The notes: generated by a model not told the origin, from the letters alone. A DNA stretch of 64,000 nt from Calendula officinalis (GCA_963853835.1 OY970832.1:1632001-1696000), one strand, 5' to 3'. Numbered from the stretch's first letter, positions 1-10,746 are shown. Translations and numbers: made by a program.

Positions 1-1219
1 ATCCATCGCCATTAATAAGCTTCAAGATACCGGCAAGAGGGATTCGCCCAATCTACCGATACCTGCCTTACTCGCTGGAATACGTCCAGTTAGCAAGACT
101 ACTACCGTGGTTGAGTCGATGGAAATCCACCCAACTGCCCCTCACACCACACCTCATGACCGGGGTTCCCCTGCATCATCACATCATCTCAATCATATCA
201 TAACTCAATGGTCATGCCTATCTAGCCCTCGGCTATCACATCATCATCAAACAAGTTATTCCAATATTATCAATAATATCTACCACTAACTCAACATACT
301 ATAAGTCTACACACATAAGCAAATAGACCGAAACACAAGTAAGAAACTAATTCAAAGGCTATGTACTCAGTAAAGTACACACGTACTCACCTTAGCAATA
401 TGATGCTCCAACTGTGTTCTTGACACCCAATCTCTTGCTTCACAATCAATCAACCTTCCAAGACTTCACCAAAAGCCTAATATAACAATCACAAGTTGTT
501 CAACATCACATTCTACTAATAATGTGTCCATCTATCTCTAAATAACACTTACTAACACATTTCCCCCAATTATGGTGATTTACCAAACCCTAGGTTTAAC
601 CAACCCTTAAGATTCTTACAATCTTAACCATACACTTGGTTCCTTTGTTAAAATATCATGTATTAAGTATATACAACCTTTATTTCACCATTAATCACCA
701 ACCCAAGAACTAGGGTTTCAAACCCTAGCTTCAAGATCCAAAGATCTTGAGCTACAAATATGAGAGAGTGAAGATGTACCTTTAATCTTCCACTAGGAGT
801 GAAATCTACCAAGGATTTGTGAAGAAATCACCCAAAATCAGCTGCTATACTCGAAAATCGCCAAGAGAGAAAACTAGGGTTTTGATATGGCATTTATGGC
901 TGAAATCCCGTATTAAATGTCTGGTCGGAAGAGTTCGCGCCGCGATCCACCAGTTCGCGCCGCGAACTTCCCTTGTCGCGAACAGTTCCCGATCGTGAGC
1001 TAGCCGTGAACTTCGATCACCAAAAACCCAAAGTTTCTGTTCGATGTTCGCGATCGCGAACTACAGTTCGCGCCGCGAACTCCCCTATGCAGCAGGGCTG
1101 CAGTTTTCGACCTTTGTCTCGACCCGGTTTCGCCCATAACTTTCTCATACGGTATCCAAATGACACGAAACCAATTTCTACGTATTTTATATGATTTATC
1201 CATAATTATCATATTTTTA
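1..1219 (-). mobile_element. Partial 3' LTR of an older Ty3-type element (antisense)
   Basis: Read on the minus strand, this stretch matches the architecture of the younger LTR at 1220-3000. The segment at 400-520 is the reverse complement of a diverged form of 2040-2140, and 1-180 corresponds to about 2280-2540. It contains no host gene. The LTR continues beyond the window start and was split by insertion of the younger element at 1219/1220; its other piece is 9043-9083. The short ORFs here are LTR sequence. Family assignment rests on the attached pol fragment at 9096-9420. Confidence 0.85.
925..1085. repeat. CGCG palindrome cluster in the older LTR
   Basis: Several copies of a GC-rich near-palindrome, TTCGCGCCGCGAA and variants, are packed into about 160 bp of an otherwise AT-rich LTR. 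The equivalent place in the younger LTR has a different palindrome with the same CGCG-N-CGCG core. Confidence 0.7.
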
Positions 1220-3000
1220 TGTAACGACCCGAAATTTGTAAATAAATAAATTTTATAAAAATATGATAAATAAGGATAAATCGTTTAAAGAACGTAGGAA
1301 TTGGTTTCGTGTCGTTTGGAGACCGTATGAGAAAGTTATGGGCGAAACCGGGTCGAAATGGGAAGCAAAAGTTGCAGCCCTGCTGCATAAGGTTAAGATA
1401 GCGCCGCTATCTTGAAGATAGCGACGCGATCTTGTGGCTTTCAGACAGCGACCCGAAATAGCATTTTGAGGAAAACGCGAAGTAGATCGCGTGGGTAGAT
1501 AGCGACGCGATGTGGCGACGCGATCTATGGCGGGGTGGAGATCGCGACGCGATCTCCATAATAGCGGCGCGATCTTTCGTCTGTGCAGCATTAAAGTCGG
1601 GTTTTGGTCATTTAATGCAAGGAAAAAAACCCTAGTTTTCTCCCAACTCGAGTGTGTGAACGATTTTGAGTATAAATCATCATTTGGAGCTAAATTCTTC
1701 ATCAAATCTTGTGAATCTTCACTCCTAGTTGAAGATTAAAGGTATATCTTCAATCCTTTGTAGTTGTAGCTCTAGATCTATGTATTTTGATGGTTGGGTT
1801 GAAACCCTAGTTCTTGGGGTTATGGTTATGGTGATATAAAGGTTGTATACACTTAATAGATGGTATATTAACAAGGGAATCAAGTGTATGGTTAAGATTT
1901 GTAAGAATCTTAAGGGTTGGTTAACCTAGGGTTTGGTAAATCACCATATTTAGGGGAAATGGATTGATGGGTGTTATCTAGAGGTAGATGAACACATTAG
2001 TAGTAGTAATTGATGTTGATCATATTGTGATAATTGTATTAGGCTTTTGGTGAAGTCTTGGAAAGTTGATTGGGTTGTGAAGCAAGAGATTGGGTGTCAA
2101 GAACACGGTTTGGGCATCATATTGCTAAGGTGAGTACGTGTGGACTTTACTGAGTACATAGCCATTGAAATATGTTTTCTTACTTGTGATTTGGTCTATG
2201 TGATTAATTGTGTAGACTATTAGTATGTAGAATTAGTTATATATTATTATGAATATTATGACTAACTTGTTGGTGAATTATGAGATAGCCAAGGGCTTAG
2301 ATGGAATAACTCGAGAGGTTATGACGTGTGATAGTGTGGCGGTGATTCGGGGGATCCCCGGTCACTTGGGATGGGGCGGATTGGGCATCGACCCATGGAC
2401 CATCATATGTTAGGAGGCTTGCTACCGGACGAGATCCGGCTAGAAGTCAGGTAACGGTAGATTGGGCGATTCCCTCTTACCGTTACCATAAGGCTTATTA
2501 AGGCGGGGGATCCCCGATTAATAAGTATGTGAGATGACGGGTTGTTTGGAGGTGTTCCAAATAACTAGATTTACTTGCTAGGGAAGCATGAATGATAGAG
2601 TCACAATAGGGTGACTAGACGTATGATGATGAGATATATACATAGATTTATATATGTTTATATATAATGTGAAATTTGCTTGTTTTATCGGGGTCTAAAC
2701 CCATGTAGGTCACGAGACATTTTTGTGTCTCACGTACTCCTTGTTGTTTTTGCTATGTACTCAGGTTCTGGATCGGAGTTATAGGTACGCATGGATAGAG
2801 ATATGCGGGGCCTAGAATAGAAGAACATTAGATTGGATTTATGCTTAGCTTTGGTTTTGGTCTATTTTGTAACACCAACTTTATACTCTGATTTTCATAC
2901 CAAAGATTTTTGTAAATCCATATTTTGGAATAGTTCTTCTATTTATGAAAAATGTTTTATTTTGGGCAAATGTTTTGTGTTAAAAATATGAGGTGTTACA
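1220..3000 (+). repeat. 5' LTR of the young element
   Basis: The LTR starts TGTAACGACCCG and ends GAGGTGTTACA. A TATA-like TATAAAT lies at 1671-1677, a plausible promoter for the element RNA. The 150-codon antisense ORF here is open by chance, because the same ORF recurs at 7295-7747 in the 3' LTR and resembles no protein I know. Confidence 0.95.
1395..1580. repeat. CGACGCG palindrome cluster in the 5' LTR
   Basis: Four to five copies of GATAGCGACGCGATC-like units, including the near-perfect palindrome GATCGCGACGCGATC, form a CpG-rich island upstream of the presumed LTR TATA box. The same cluster is at 7437-7622 in the 3' LTR. Confidence 0.8.
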
Positions 3001-3003
3001 ACT

Positions 3004-3015
3004 TGGTATCAGAGC
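3004..3015 (+). other. Primer binding site (initiator Met tRNA type)
   Basis: TGGTATCAGAGC lies 3 nt after the LTR end. It is the common plant retrotransposon sequence complementary to the 3' end of initiator methionine tRNA. Confidence 0.9.
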
Positions 3016-3251
3016 TATAGTTTAAGTGAATTAGGTTGGATGACCATCCTAGTCTTAGACTGTAGCATTAGGAATATAAGATTCCTTGAGATCATAGGTT
3101 GACCTTGAGACTTTATATTAAGTTTAGGGTTGAACCTAGGGGACCGATGAAATTTGATATGATTTTGGGTATTGAGTCCTATGCGACTAATGGGTTGTAC
3201 ATGAGGTACTAAATTATTTGATGTCTATCGTATAGTTTTGAACGAAAGGAA

Positions 3252-4616
3252 ATGGTGAAAACTCTTAGAAGTGGAAAGGCTCCACAAGATCAAGGGGATG
3301 AGATACCCCGTGTTGAGGTGGTGGTTGAACAAGGAAATCAACCGTCGATGCATGATGAATCGGAGGTCGGAGCTAATAAGACTCCGGTAACCATGGCGGA
3401 TCTCCAAACTATTATTGAACAAATCAAAGGGACGGTGGCCGAAGAAGTGCACCGTATTTTGAGGAACCGCGAAAAGTCGGGAAGTGATCGTGAATCCGAT
3501 GCTAGGCCGGATGTGAGGACCGAGGGTAATGGTACCCGAGGGGATCAGTCCTCAACAGGTGGTAGCGGTGATGCTAGGGCAAGGCCCGATGAAAATTATG
3601 GTTGTTCCTTTAAGACCTTCATGGCTTGTAAGCCAAATGTGTATTCGGGTAGTTCGGACCCGAAAGTAACTATGAGGTGGATCCGAGAGACCGAGAGGGT
3701 TATCGGTAGTAGTAAGTGTAAGGATGCCGATATGGTGACGTATGCGTCGCAACTATTGAAAGAAGATGCCATGGTGTGGTGGGATATCGTGTATGAGACC
3801 CTCGGGAGGGAGGTGATTGAGAAGATGTCATGGGACGACTTTACCACGAGGTTGAAGAGAAAGTTTTGCCCCGACAGGGATTTGGAGAAGATGCATGAGA
3901 GGTTTGTAAACCTAAAGAAGGGTGATAGGTCGGTTGAGGAGTACTCAAGGGAATTCACGGGATTGCTCCCGTTTGTTGCAAGAACTTATTTTGAGGAAGG
4001 ATCGAGGGTAGTCCGGTATGCTTGTGGGCTACCTTGGGATTACCAATTGGAGGTAAGGAGAGCGGTCACACTCGATGAGGCCATTGGTGCCGCCCGGGGT
4101 GTGGAAGAGGTAGATGCGACAAGGAATGCCGTGTGGGCCCATGTGAACGAGAAAAGGAAAGCCGAGAGTGGCTCGGGAACTTCTAAAAAGGGGAAGTTCA
4201 CATCAAATTCCTTCAAGCAAGGAAGCGTTGCCCCGTGCAAGAGATGCGGGAAGAACCATGCCGGCGAGTGCCGAGGAGCTTCGAAGGTGTGCTATATTTG
4301 TGGAAAGACGGGACATATAGCACGGGATTGTAGATCCAAGACACTCTCCGAGGTGGAGTGTTACTCGTGCCATGAAATGGGACACTATAGCAATGCGTGC
4401 CCGAAAAAGAGGATCGAGCCAAAGGTGCCCGTGGCTCAAAAGAAAGAGGAACCGGCTCGAGTGAAGGGACGTTCCTTTCAGGCGACTCGAGAGGAAGCAA
4501 GAGAGGTGCACGATGTAGTATCAGGTACTTTATTCATTAACTTCATGCCATCTTCTATATTATTTGATTCGGGTTCTACTTATTCGTTGTGTCTCACGAG
4601 TTTGGTAGAAAGTTAA
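3252..4616 (+). CDS. gag: Retrotransposon Gag polyprotein with start of protease
   Basis: A 454-residue ORF. The N-terminal 110 residues are charged and low in complexity. Residues of about 115-280 match the plant Ty3 retrotransposon Gag capsid region (Trp-rich helix followed by an LKRKF-type segment and a VEEYSREF motif). Three cysteine clusters follow: a short C329-C332-H336-C340, then two CX2CX4HX4C zinc knuckles at 347-360 and 370-383. The C-terminus enters an aspartic protease fold with the catalytic Asp-Ser-Gly at 439-441. The ORF stops at 4614-4616, and protease homology continues in another frame, so the stop is a frameshift or a translational recoding point. Gag would form cytoplasmic particles packaging the element RNA. 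Confidence 0.9.
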   Translation: MVKTLRSGKAPQDQGDEIPRVEVVVEQGNQPSMHDESEVGANKTPVTMADLQTIIEQIKGTVAEEVHRILRNREKSGSDRESDARPDVRTEGNGTRGDQSSTGGSGDARARPDENYGCSFKTFMACKPNVYSGSSDPKVTMRWIRETERVIGSSKCKDADMVTYASQLLKEDAMVWWDIVYETLGREVIEKMSWDDFTTRLKRKFCPDRDLEKMHERFVNLKKGDRSVEEYSREFTGLLPFVARTYFEEGSRVVRYACGLPWDYQLEVRRAVTLDEAIGAARGVEEVDATRNAVWAHVNEKRKAESGSGTSKKGKFTSNSFKQGSVAPCKRCGKNHAGECRGASKVCYICGKTGHIARDCRSKTLSEVECYSCHEMGHYSNACPKKRIEPKVPVAQKKEEPARVKGRSFQATREEAREVHDVVSGTLFINFMPSSILFDSGSTYSLCLTSLVES

Positions 4617-4870
4617 ATGTGCCGACCGATGTTGTTAGACGAAAAATAGGAAATAGTGGTAGCCAATGGGAAAATCTCAACGGTCGAATTTGTCTATAGA
4701 AGTTGTGATTTAGAAATTAATGGGAAAAAGTTTAAAAATTGATTTATGTCCATGAGAAAGAAGGATTCTAATGTGATTATCGGTATAGATTGGTTGAGTA
4801 TGCCCCAAGCCGAGATATTGTGTGACTATAGCTTAATGTTCGTACGGATTGGTGGTTATAGGAATTGGAG
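4608..4870 (+). pseudogene. Frameshifted remnant of retrotransposon aspartic protease
   Basis: Just past the gag stop, other frames encode protease-like pieces: RKLNVPTDVVRRKIGNSG at about 4609-4662, then a segment with VIIGIDWLS at about 4770-4800, typical of the end of Ty3 protease and the linker to reverse transcriptase. At least two frame changes and an in-frame stop separate the pieces, so no functional enzyme is made. No reverse transcriptase motif follows. Confidence 0.7.
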
Positions 4871-7247
4871 GTAAGTTGTATGTCGTGGATATTTATTTTG
4901 GGGAATGATCCTCCCGGATATTTATGTGTATGGAAATTATTTTTTTTTAGAAAGGAATATGGTTCGGTGTGTCGCAGATAGATATAGGGGTTGATGTTAT
5001 TATATGGTATCAAAAGATGAACCGCAAGAACGGTAAATGTTTCCAATAAATGGGTAGTAGTACAATGAAGTACTAAGCTTTGGTAAGAATTGTAGTAAGG
5101 ATGGAAATTTGGAAATAGAAATCTTGGAATTGAAACTTGAGTATTTGGCGGGAATCTAGAGAAGTAATGTAATGTTAATATATGTAAATGGGAAAGAAAA
5201 GAATGATTAAAGGTATAGTGATGCCTTGGAACAAATAAATGTAACATATGTGGAAAAGAGTAAGTGTCAGGAATGGCATATTTTAATTGTTAGAAAGAGT
5301 GGAGTAAAAAAAAAATTGGCATGTAGCCATAACAAGTTTCGTGGCAAGGGATGATCGATTTGATATTAAGGGTAAGATGACGAGTATGGGCAAGATGTCA
5401 TAATAATGATGTGATATAATATGACATTGTGTGTGTGAGGCTACGACTGGGAAATAAATTTTTCAAGGTATCGCGATGTAGAAAGACGGGAACATGGAAT
5501 GTTGGGCTAATGGGTGCCAAGTCATGGGTTACAAATATAGACCGGAGTCGATTGGTTGACTCAAAGGTGACCGGGTTGGCCGGTGAATTTTGGTTAAAGG
5601 AATAGATTGGTGGTTACCCCGGTGGTAACAAAAGGATTGGAAATCGGTAATAAGGAAATGGACCGGTTAAGGGTGATTGATGTGTAAGTGAAACAGTAAA
5701 CGACAATCGGAGATTTTATTGGTATACCCGCGGGGTACAATGCATGCGCATTATGTGATGGCCTTGGAAGGCATATGATAATGGAAAGATAATATTATAT
5801 GAAATGTGCTAATTACTATGTTCGATGGGAGACATATGAATAGGGAAGAAGAAGATAATGCGATTTTTATGGGAGAGGTGCTAGAACGCACGATGAGCGA
5901 TTGGATGATCGAATGGGTAAGATAGTAGCAAGGCTACGCGATCCGAAAGGATGGATGTCAGATGACATTGGCGTGGCATATACATATGGTTGTATATGCG
6001 CATGATGATGATGCTTGAATGGTATTGGTGACATATACATATGATTGTATATGTGCGCAATGGATACGTTTAGATTGAGTTGGCCTGATAGATATACATA
6101 TATAAGTATATATATATATGTAGGTGTGTATGCTTATGCGTTTATATGACGAAGATAGAACCAAGGGGTTAATGAGTATTGCTATTATGATATGGTAAAA
6201 AATAAAATTTGGTTGGAAATGCGGGTTGCATTAGGTTATGTATAGGTGTGGGATGCCTACGACTTCTAGAAAATGAGAAAAGAATACTGTTAGAAAGCAA
6301 TTGTTATTGGGAACCAGGATATGGTTAACTTGTGTGAAATTATGGTATGTGAGGCGAGGATGATTGAAATGGTACTAAGAAATAGTATATGTGACCGAAT
6401 GAAGGTTAAGAAACGGTAAGGGTTGATGTGACCTTAAGGGAATGCGAGAACTCGGAGAAATTTGAAAAGATTAGAATTTTGGAAATATGAGCGATTGTTA
6501 AGGAACCAATAATGATTATAACCGGAAGTGATAAGTCGAGAATGATATTCCGCGAGTAGGGGATTTGTTGATTTGGGAAAGTATGGTTGACTTTATGCAA
6601 AGGTCAAGATTAGTCAATGTGTGATTTTGTTGACTCGGTCAAGGATGAGCTTTGACTCTCGTTTCGAATGATTAGTGAATGATGAGAGCATAACGTATCG
6701 GTCGTATGTATGTGAAAGGATTAACGGAATAATTAAAAGAATTATAGTCGAATTATGCGACTTTGACCCGTTGGGCTTTTTCAAGTTGAATTTGGGAATT
6801 GGGTATCAAATGGTTGATAAATCATAGTTAGAGGTCGATGGTAAAGGAAATTGTTAAAGTATAGTTGACTTTGTTCTTAAGTCAAGGGTTAGACGAGGTT
6901 GGAATATGGTAACTTGGTCGAAGCTAGACTTTGACATTGGTGTTGGTCAATTAGTTGATTATAATGCGTGGGTCATGTCATTTCTATGAGTATAAGATGA
7001 TCGGTTAAAGAATTGAAAGTCTTGTGGTAAAAAATTGTGCAAGTTTGGCTCATTTGGGCACTAAAGGCTTAAGATTGATTTTTTTGACCGTTTGGATCTA
7101 ACGGGATTAATTGAGTGTTTACGTACATATTGTTGACTAATACGGGATGAGAAAAGTTTAACGGTAATAACCGCGGGAGAATGAGAATGGATACTCGGTA
7201 GAATGTGGATTGGAATTTTTGAGTGATTCCGAGGACGGAATCCTTTT
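4871..7247 (+). other. Non-coding interior of the element
   Basis: No ORF of note in any frame, and no YxDD reverse transcriptase box, RNase H or integrase zinc motif that I can see. It is G-rich and C-poor on the plus strand, with many GGTTGACTTT-like words. The last 60 bp matches the 3' pol/PPT region of the older element, so the ends are retained and the middle is replaced or decayed. Confidence 0.6.
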
Positions 7248-7261
7248 AAGGGGTAGATAGT
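7248..7261 (+). other. Polypurine tract
   Basis: AAGGGGTAGATAGT directly abuts the 3' LTR. The same sequence, reversed, abuts the older LTR at 9084-9097, supporting its role as plus-strand primer. Confidence 0.7.
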
Positions 7262-9042
7262 TGTAACGACCCGAAATTTGTAAATAAATAAATTTTATAA
7301 AAATATGATAAATAAGGATAAATCATTTAAAGAACGTAGGAATTGGTTTCGTGTCGTTTGGAGACCGTATGAGAAAGTTATGGGCGAAACCGGGTCGAAA
7401 TGGGAAGCAAAAGTTGCAGCCCTGCTGCATAAGGTTAAGATAGCGCCGCTATCTTGAAGATAGCGACGCGATCTTGTGGCTTTCAGACAGCGACCCGAAA
7501 TAGCATTTTGAGGAAAACGCGAAGTAGATCGCGTGGGTAGATAGCGACGCGATGTGGCGACGCGATCTATGGCGGGGTGGAGATCGCGACGCGATCTCCA
7601 TAATAGCGGCGCGATCTTTCGTCTGTGCAGCATTAAAGTCGGGTTTTGGTCATTTAATGCAAGGAAAAAAACCCTAGTTTTCTCCCAACTCGAGTGTGTG
7701 AACGATTTTGAGTATAAATCATCATTTGGAGCTAAATTCTTCATCAAATCTTGTGAATCTTCACTCCTAGTTGAAGATTAAAGGTATATCTTCAATCCTT
7801 TGTAGTTGTAGCTCTAGATCTATGTATTTTGATGGTTGGGTTGAAACCCTAGTTCTTGGGGTTATGGTTATGGTGATATAAAGGTTGTATACACTTAATA
7901 GATGGTATATTAACAAGGGAATCAAGTGTATGGTTAAGATTTGTAAGAATCTTAAGGGTTGGTTAACCTAGGGTTTGGTAAATCACCATATTTAGGGGAA
8001 ATGGATTGATGGGTGTTATCTAGAGGTAGATGAACACATTAGTAGTAGTAATTGATGTTGATCATATTGTGATAATTGTATTAGGCTTTTGGTGAAGTCT
8101 TGGAAAGTTGATTGGGTTGTGAAGCAAGAGATTGGGTGTCAAGAACACGGTTTGGGCATCATATTGCTAAGGTGAGTACGTGTGGACTTTACTGAGTACA
8201 TAGCCATTGAAATATGTTTTCTTACTTGTGATTTGGTCTATGTGATTAATTGTGTAGACTATTAGTATGTAGAATTAGTTATATATTATTATGAATATTA
8301 TGACTAACTTGTTGGTGAATTATGAGATAGCCAAGGGCTTAGATGGAATAACTCGAGAGGTTATGACGTGTGATAGTGTGGCGGTGATTCGGGGGATCCC
8401 CGGTCACTTGGGATGGGGCGGATTGGGCATCGACCCATGGACCATCATATGTTAGGAGGCTTGCTACCGGACGAGATCCGGCTAGAAGTCAGGTAACGGT
8501 AGATTGGGCGATTCCCTCTTACCGTTACCATAAGGCTTATTAAGGCGGGGGATCCCCGATTAATAAGTATGTGAGATGACGGGTTGTTTGGAGGTGTTCC
8601 AAATAACTAGATTTACTTGCTAGGGAAGCATGAATGATAGAGTCACAATAGGGTGACTAGACGTATGATGATGAGATATATACATAGATTTATATATGTT
8701 TATATATAATGTGAAATTTGCTTGTTTTATCGGGGTCTAAACCCATGTAGCTCACGAGACATTTTTGTGTCTCACGTACTCCTTGTTGTTTTTGCTATGT
8801 ACTCAGGTTCTGGATCGGAGTTATAGGTACGCATGGATAGAGATATGCGGGGCCTAGAATAGAAGAACATTAGATTGGATTTATGCTTAGCTTTGGTTTT
8901 GGTCTATTTTGTAACACCAACTTTATACTCTGATTTTCATACCAAAGGTTTTTGTAAATCCATATTTTGGAATAGTTCTTCTATTTATGAAAAATGTTTT
9001 ATTTTGGGCAAATGTTTTGTGTTAAAAATATGAGGTGTTACA
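7262..9042 (+). repeat. 3' LTR of the young element
   Basis: Same length as the 5' LTR (1781 bp), with three base differences seen at 7325, 8751 and 8948. It is followed by the target duplication TTTTA. The palindrome cluster is at 7437-7622. Confidence 0.95.
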
Positions 9043-9083
9043 TTTTACATATTTTATTTATTTATAATTTTCGGGTCGTTACA
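9043..9083 (-). mobile_element. Terminal piece of the older element's 3' LTR
   Basis: On the minus strand it begins TGTAACGACCCG at 9083, identical to the start of the young LTR. It joins 1219 across the nested insertion. The first five bases are the second copy of the TTTTA target duplication. Confidence 0.85.
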
Positions 9084-9420
9084 ACTATCTACCCCTTAAG
9101 AAGATTCCGTTCTCGGAATCTCATCATAGTTCACGAAATCCGGGTACCTCTTCCGAATCTCGTCTTTGACTTCCCAAGTCAAATTTGGTACAAGGGAATG
9201 CTTCCACTTGACCAATACTAACTCGATCTCTTTATTCCTAAGATTCTTTGTCTTTGTCTCTAGAATAGCCTCGGGCTCTTCAATCAACCGGTTCGGGGTA
9301 TCAACCCGCAACTCTTGCAATGGAATAATATTCTCAACCTCCCCGATAAACTTCTTCAAATAACTTACATGGAAGGTGTCATGCACACCTTGAAGCTCGG
9401 GTGGAAGTTCCAACTTATAT
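9084..9420 (-). pseudogene. 3' end of Ty3-type pol (integrase C-terminus), truncated
   Basis: The minus-strand ORF ending at 9096 encodes about 108 residues typical of the plant Ty3 integrase C-terminus. These include a GVHDTFHVSYLKK segment and a VKWKHSLVPNLTWEVKDEI segment (the 'TWE' chromodomain-like end). Homology stops near 9420, where AT-rich repeat begins, so everything upstream in pol is missing. The PPT at 9084-9097 separates it from the LTR. This is the residual 3' end of the older element into which the young one inserted. Confidence 0.85.
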
Positions 9421-9640
9421 GTATATGTTTTCAGGTATGTATACATAAGTGTTATCTATACATATATGTATACATGCATGAATGACATCCATGCAAACCA
9501 ATATTTGGGAGTCCCTCATCAAATACATTAATGTCTCTTCCATGATCATTTCATTTCAAAAATCAATGGTTTAGATTGAGTTCTGCTGGTTCTGAAGCCT
9601 TAATTGGTTCTGATTTTAATTCTACACTATATATATATAT
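9421..9640. other. Spacer between the element fragment and the DNA transposon
   Basis: AT-rich sequence with TA and TATG runs. I see no gene. Confidence 0.5.
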
Positions 9641-10302
9641 AGGGTCCGGATCTGGTGAGGACTCTTTTCCCGGTGAGGACTGTGAGGACTCCAAAAAAAA
9701 CACTAAAAATGATCAAAAACAAACTTTTTTCAAAAAAATTTCTTTTTTAAATATCTAAATCGCAGCCTATAAGATCCAAAAAAAAAAGTTTTTCAAAAAT
9801 GATCCAAAAAAAATATGGATCATAATAATGATCCACAAAAAACATATGGATCATTATTATGATCCGCAAAAAAAAGTGGATCATAATTTTTTTCCGAATT
9901 TTTTTTTGGTCAAATGTAGTAATTATCATGGTGAGTTATTGTTAGGACTAGTTTTGTAATAGTTTTGATCTTTAAAGTCCGTTAGTTAACTTGTCCTTTG
10001 TTAAGTGGTAGGAGTATATAAGGTTGTATATTTGACTTTCAAGTCAAGCTTTCCACACAATTACTGAATACATTTTTAGGGAAAGTTTCATTCATCTCAT
10101 TCTCTCTCAACTTCACACACTTACACCAAGAACACACACTCACTCAAATCTTTTATTTCTCACTTGAATCTTCATGGATTAGCTTGATTATAGTTTCATT
10201 AGGTACTACAGTTATATATATTTTTTTCGGAATTTTTTGAAATTTTTATGAGGTGTCCTCGCGAGTCCTCACTGTTTTTTGAGTACTCACAGGATCCCAC
10301 TT
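9641..10302. mobile_element. Small DNA transposon with imperfect terminal inverted repeats
   Basis: The left end AGGGTCCGGATCTGGTGAG and the inverted right end AGTGGGATCCTGTGAGTACT are related. Sub-terminal GTGAGGACT motifs recur at both ends, and both flanks are TA runs that hide any target duplication. The interior has an inverted patchwork of GGATCAT words (9790-9890). The element is interrupted by the solo LTR at 9940-10210, leaving about 390 bp of its own sequence. The superfamily is not clear. Confidence 0.5.
9940..10210 (+). mobile_element. Solo LTR, 271 bp, with 5-bp target duplication
   Basis: It begins TGTTAGGACTAG and ends GGTACTACA (TG...CA), flanked by the direct repeat GTTAT at 9935-9939 and 10211-10215. 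TATATAAGG at 10015-10023 fits an LTR TATA box, followed by a CT/CA-rich leader. No internal region is present, so it arose by recombination between two LTRs. Its small size and promoter layout resemble Copia-type LTRs (inference). Confidence 0.85.
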
Positions 10303-10440
10303 TTATATATATATATGTAAGACATGTTATAAAAAAAACTTATTTTTATTATATATAATTCATTTGACACTTTATCAAATTAGTTAACTTTAATTTTCAA
10401 TAAAAACACTTGCTAAAACATTTAGAAAAATAATTGACAG

Positions 10441-10508
10441 ACTCATGACTCGAACCTACGGCCTTTATATTATTATCAATGAACTATAACCAACTAAACT
10501 ACTATTAG
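10441..10508 (-). repeat. tRNA-like SINE head
   Basis: On the minus strand TAGTTTAGTTGGTTA (A-box like) is followed about 35 nt later by GGTTCGAGTCATG (B-box like), the internal Pol III promoter of a tRNA-derived SINE. No clear tail or target duplication was found. Confidence 0.4.
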
Positions 10509-10552
10509 AGATGTTGATTAACTAGCCGTTCAAAAAAAAAAAAGATGTTGAT
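10509..10552 (+). mobile_element. Severely 5'-truncated SINE scar
   Basis: Direct repeats AGATGTTGAT (10509-10518 and 10543-10552) bracket only about 24 bp, TAACTAGCCGTTC followed by A's. The same 3' tail, TAACTTGTCGTTC plus A's, ends the full SINE at 30367-30559. So this looks like insertion of just the last nucleotides of that family. Confidence 0.6.
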
Positions 10553-10746
10553 ACTTGAATGCAATTACTTATTTACCATGTTATCTTTATTATTTCATAA
10601 ACTCATATCATTTTACTTATCATCACCCACCACCATCATTACTTATGCCCCACCACGTACAATAATTATTACCGCCGCCACTAAACATCACTATATATCA
10701 CATCTACCATTATCACTATTGACATGGCAAATATATATATTTAAAG

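Larger units (their letters stand above)
1220..9042 (+). mobile_element. Complete, young, non-autonomous Ty3-type LTR retrotransposon
   Basis: The two 1781-bp LTRs (1220-3000 and 7262-9042) both run TG...CA. They are flanked by the 5-bp direct repeat TTTTA (1215-1219 and 9043-9047). A primer binding site follows the 5' LTR and a purine-rich tract precedes the 3' LTR. By eye the LTRs differ at three positions only (1283, 2709 and 2906 against their partners), so insertion is recent. The interior has an intact gag ORF, a frameshifted protease remnant and about 2.4 kb with no recognisable reverse transcriptase, RNase H or integrase. It must have moved using enzymes supplied by another element. 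Confidence 0.95.

Noticed and set aside
1253..1739. 150-codon minus ORF and 75-codon plus ORF
   Set aside because: Both lie in the LTR and recur unchanged in the 3' LTR. No protein family is recognisable; open by chance in a CG-rich palindrome cluster.
4777..5247. 156-codon minus-strand ORF in the element interior
   Set aside because: Composition is His/Tyr/Ser-rich, as expected from antisense of G-rich DNA. No domain.
10441..10508. A functional tRNA gene on the minus strand
   Set aside because: Only A- and B-box-like words are present; no cloverleaf with acceptor pairing could be drawn.
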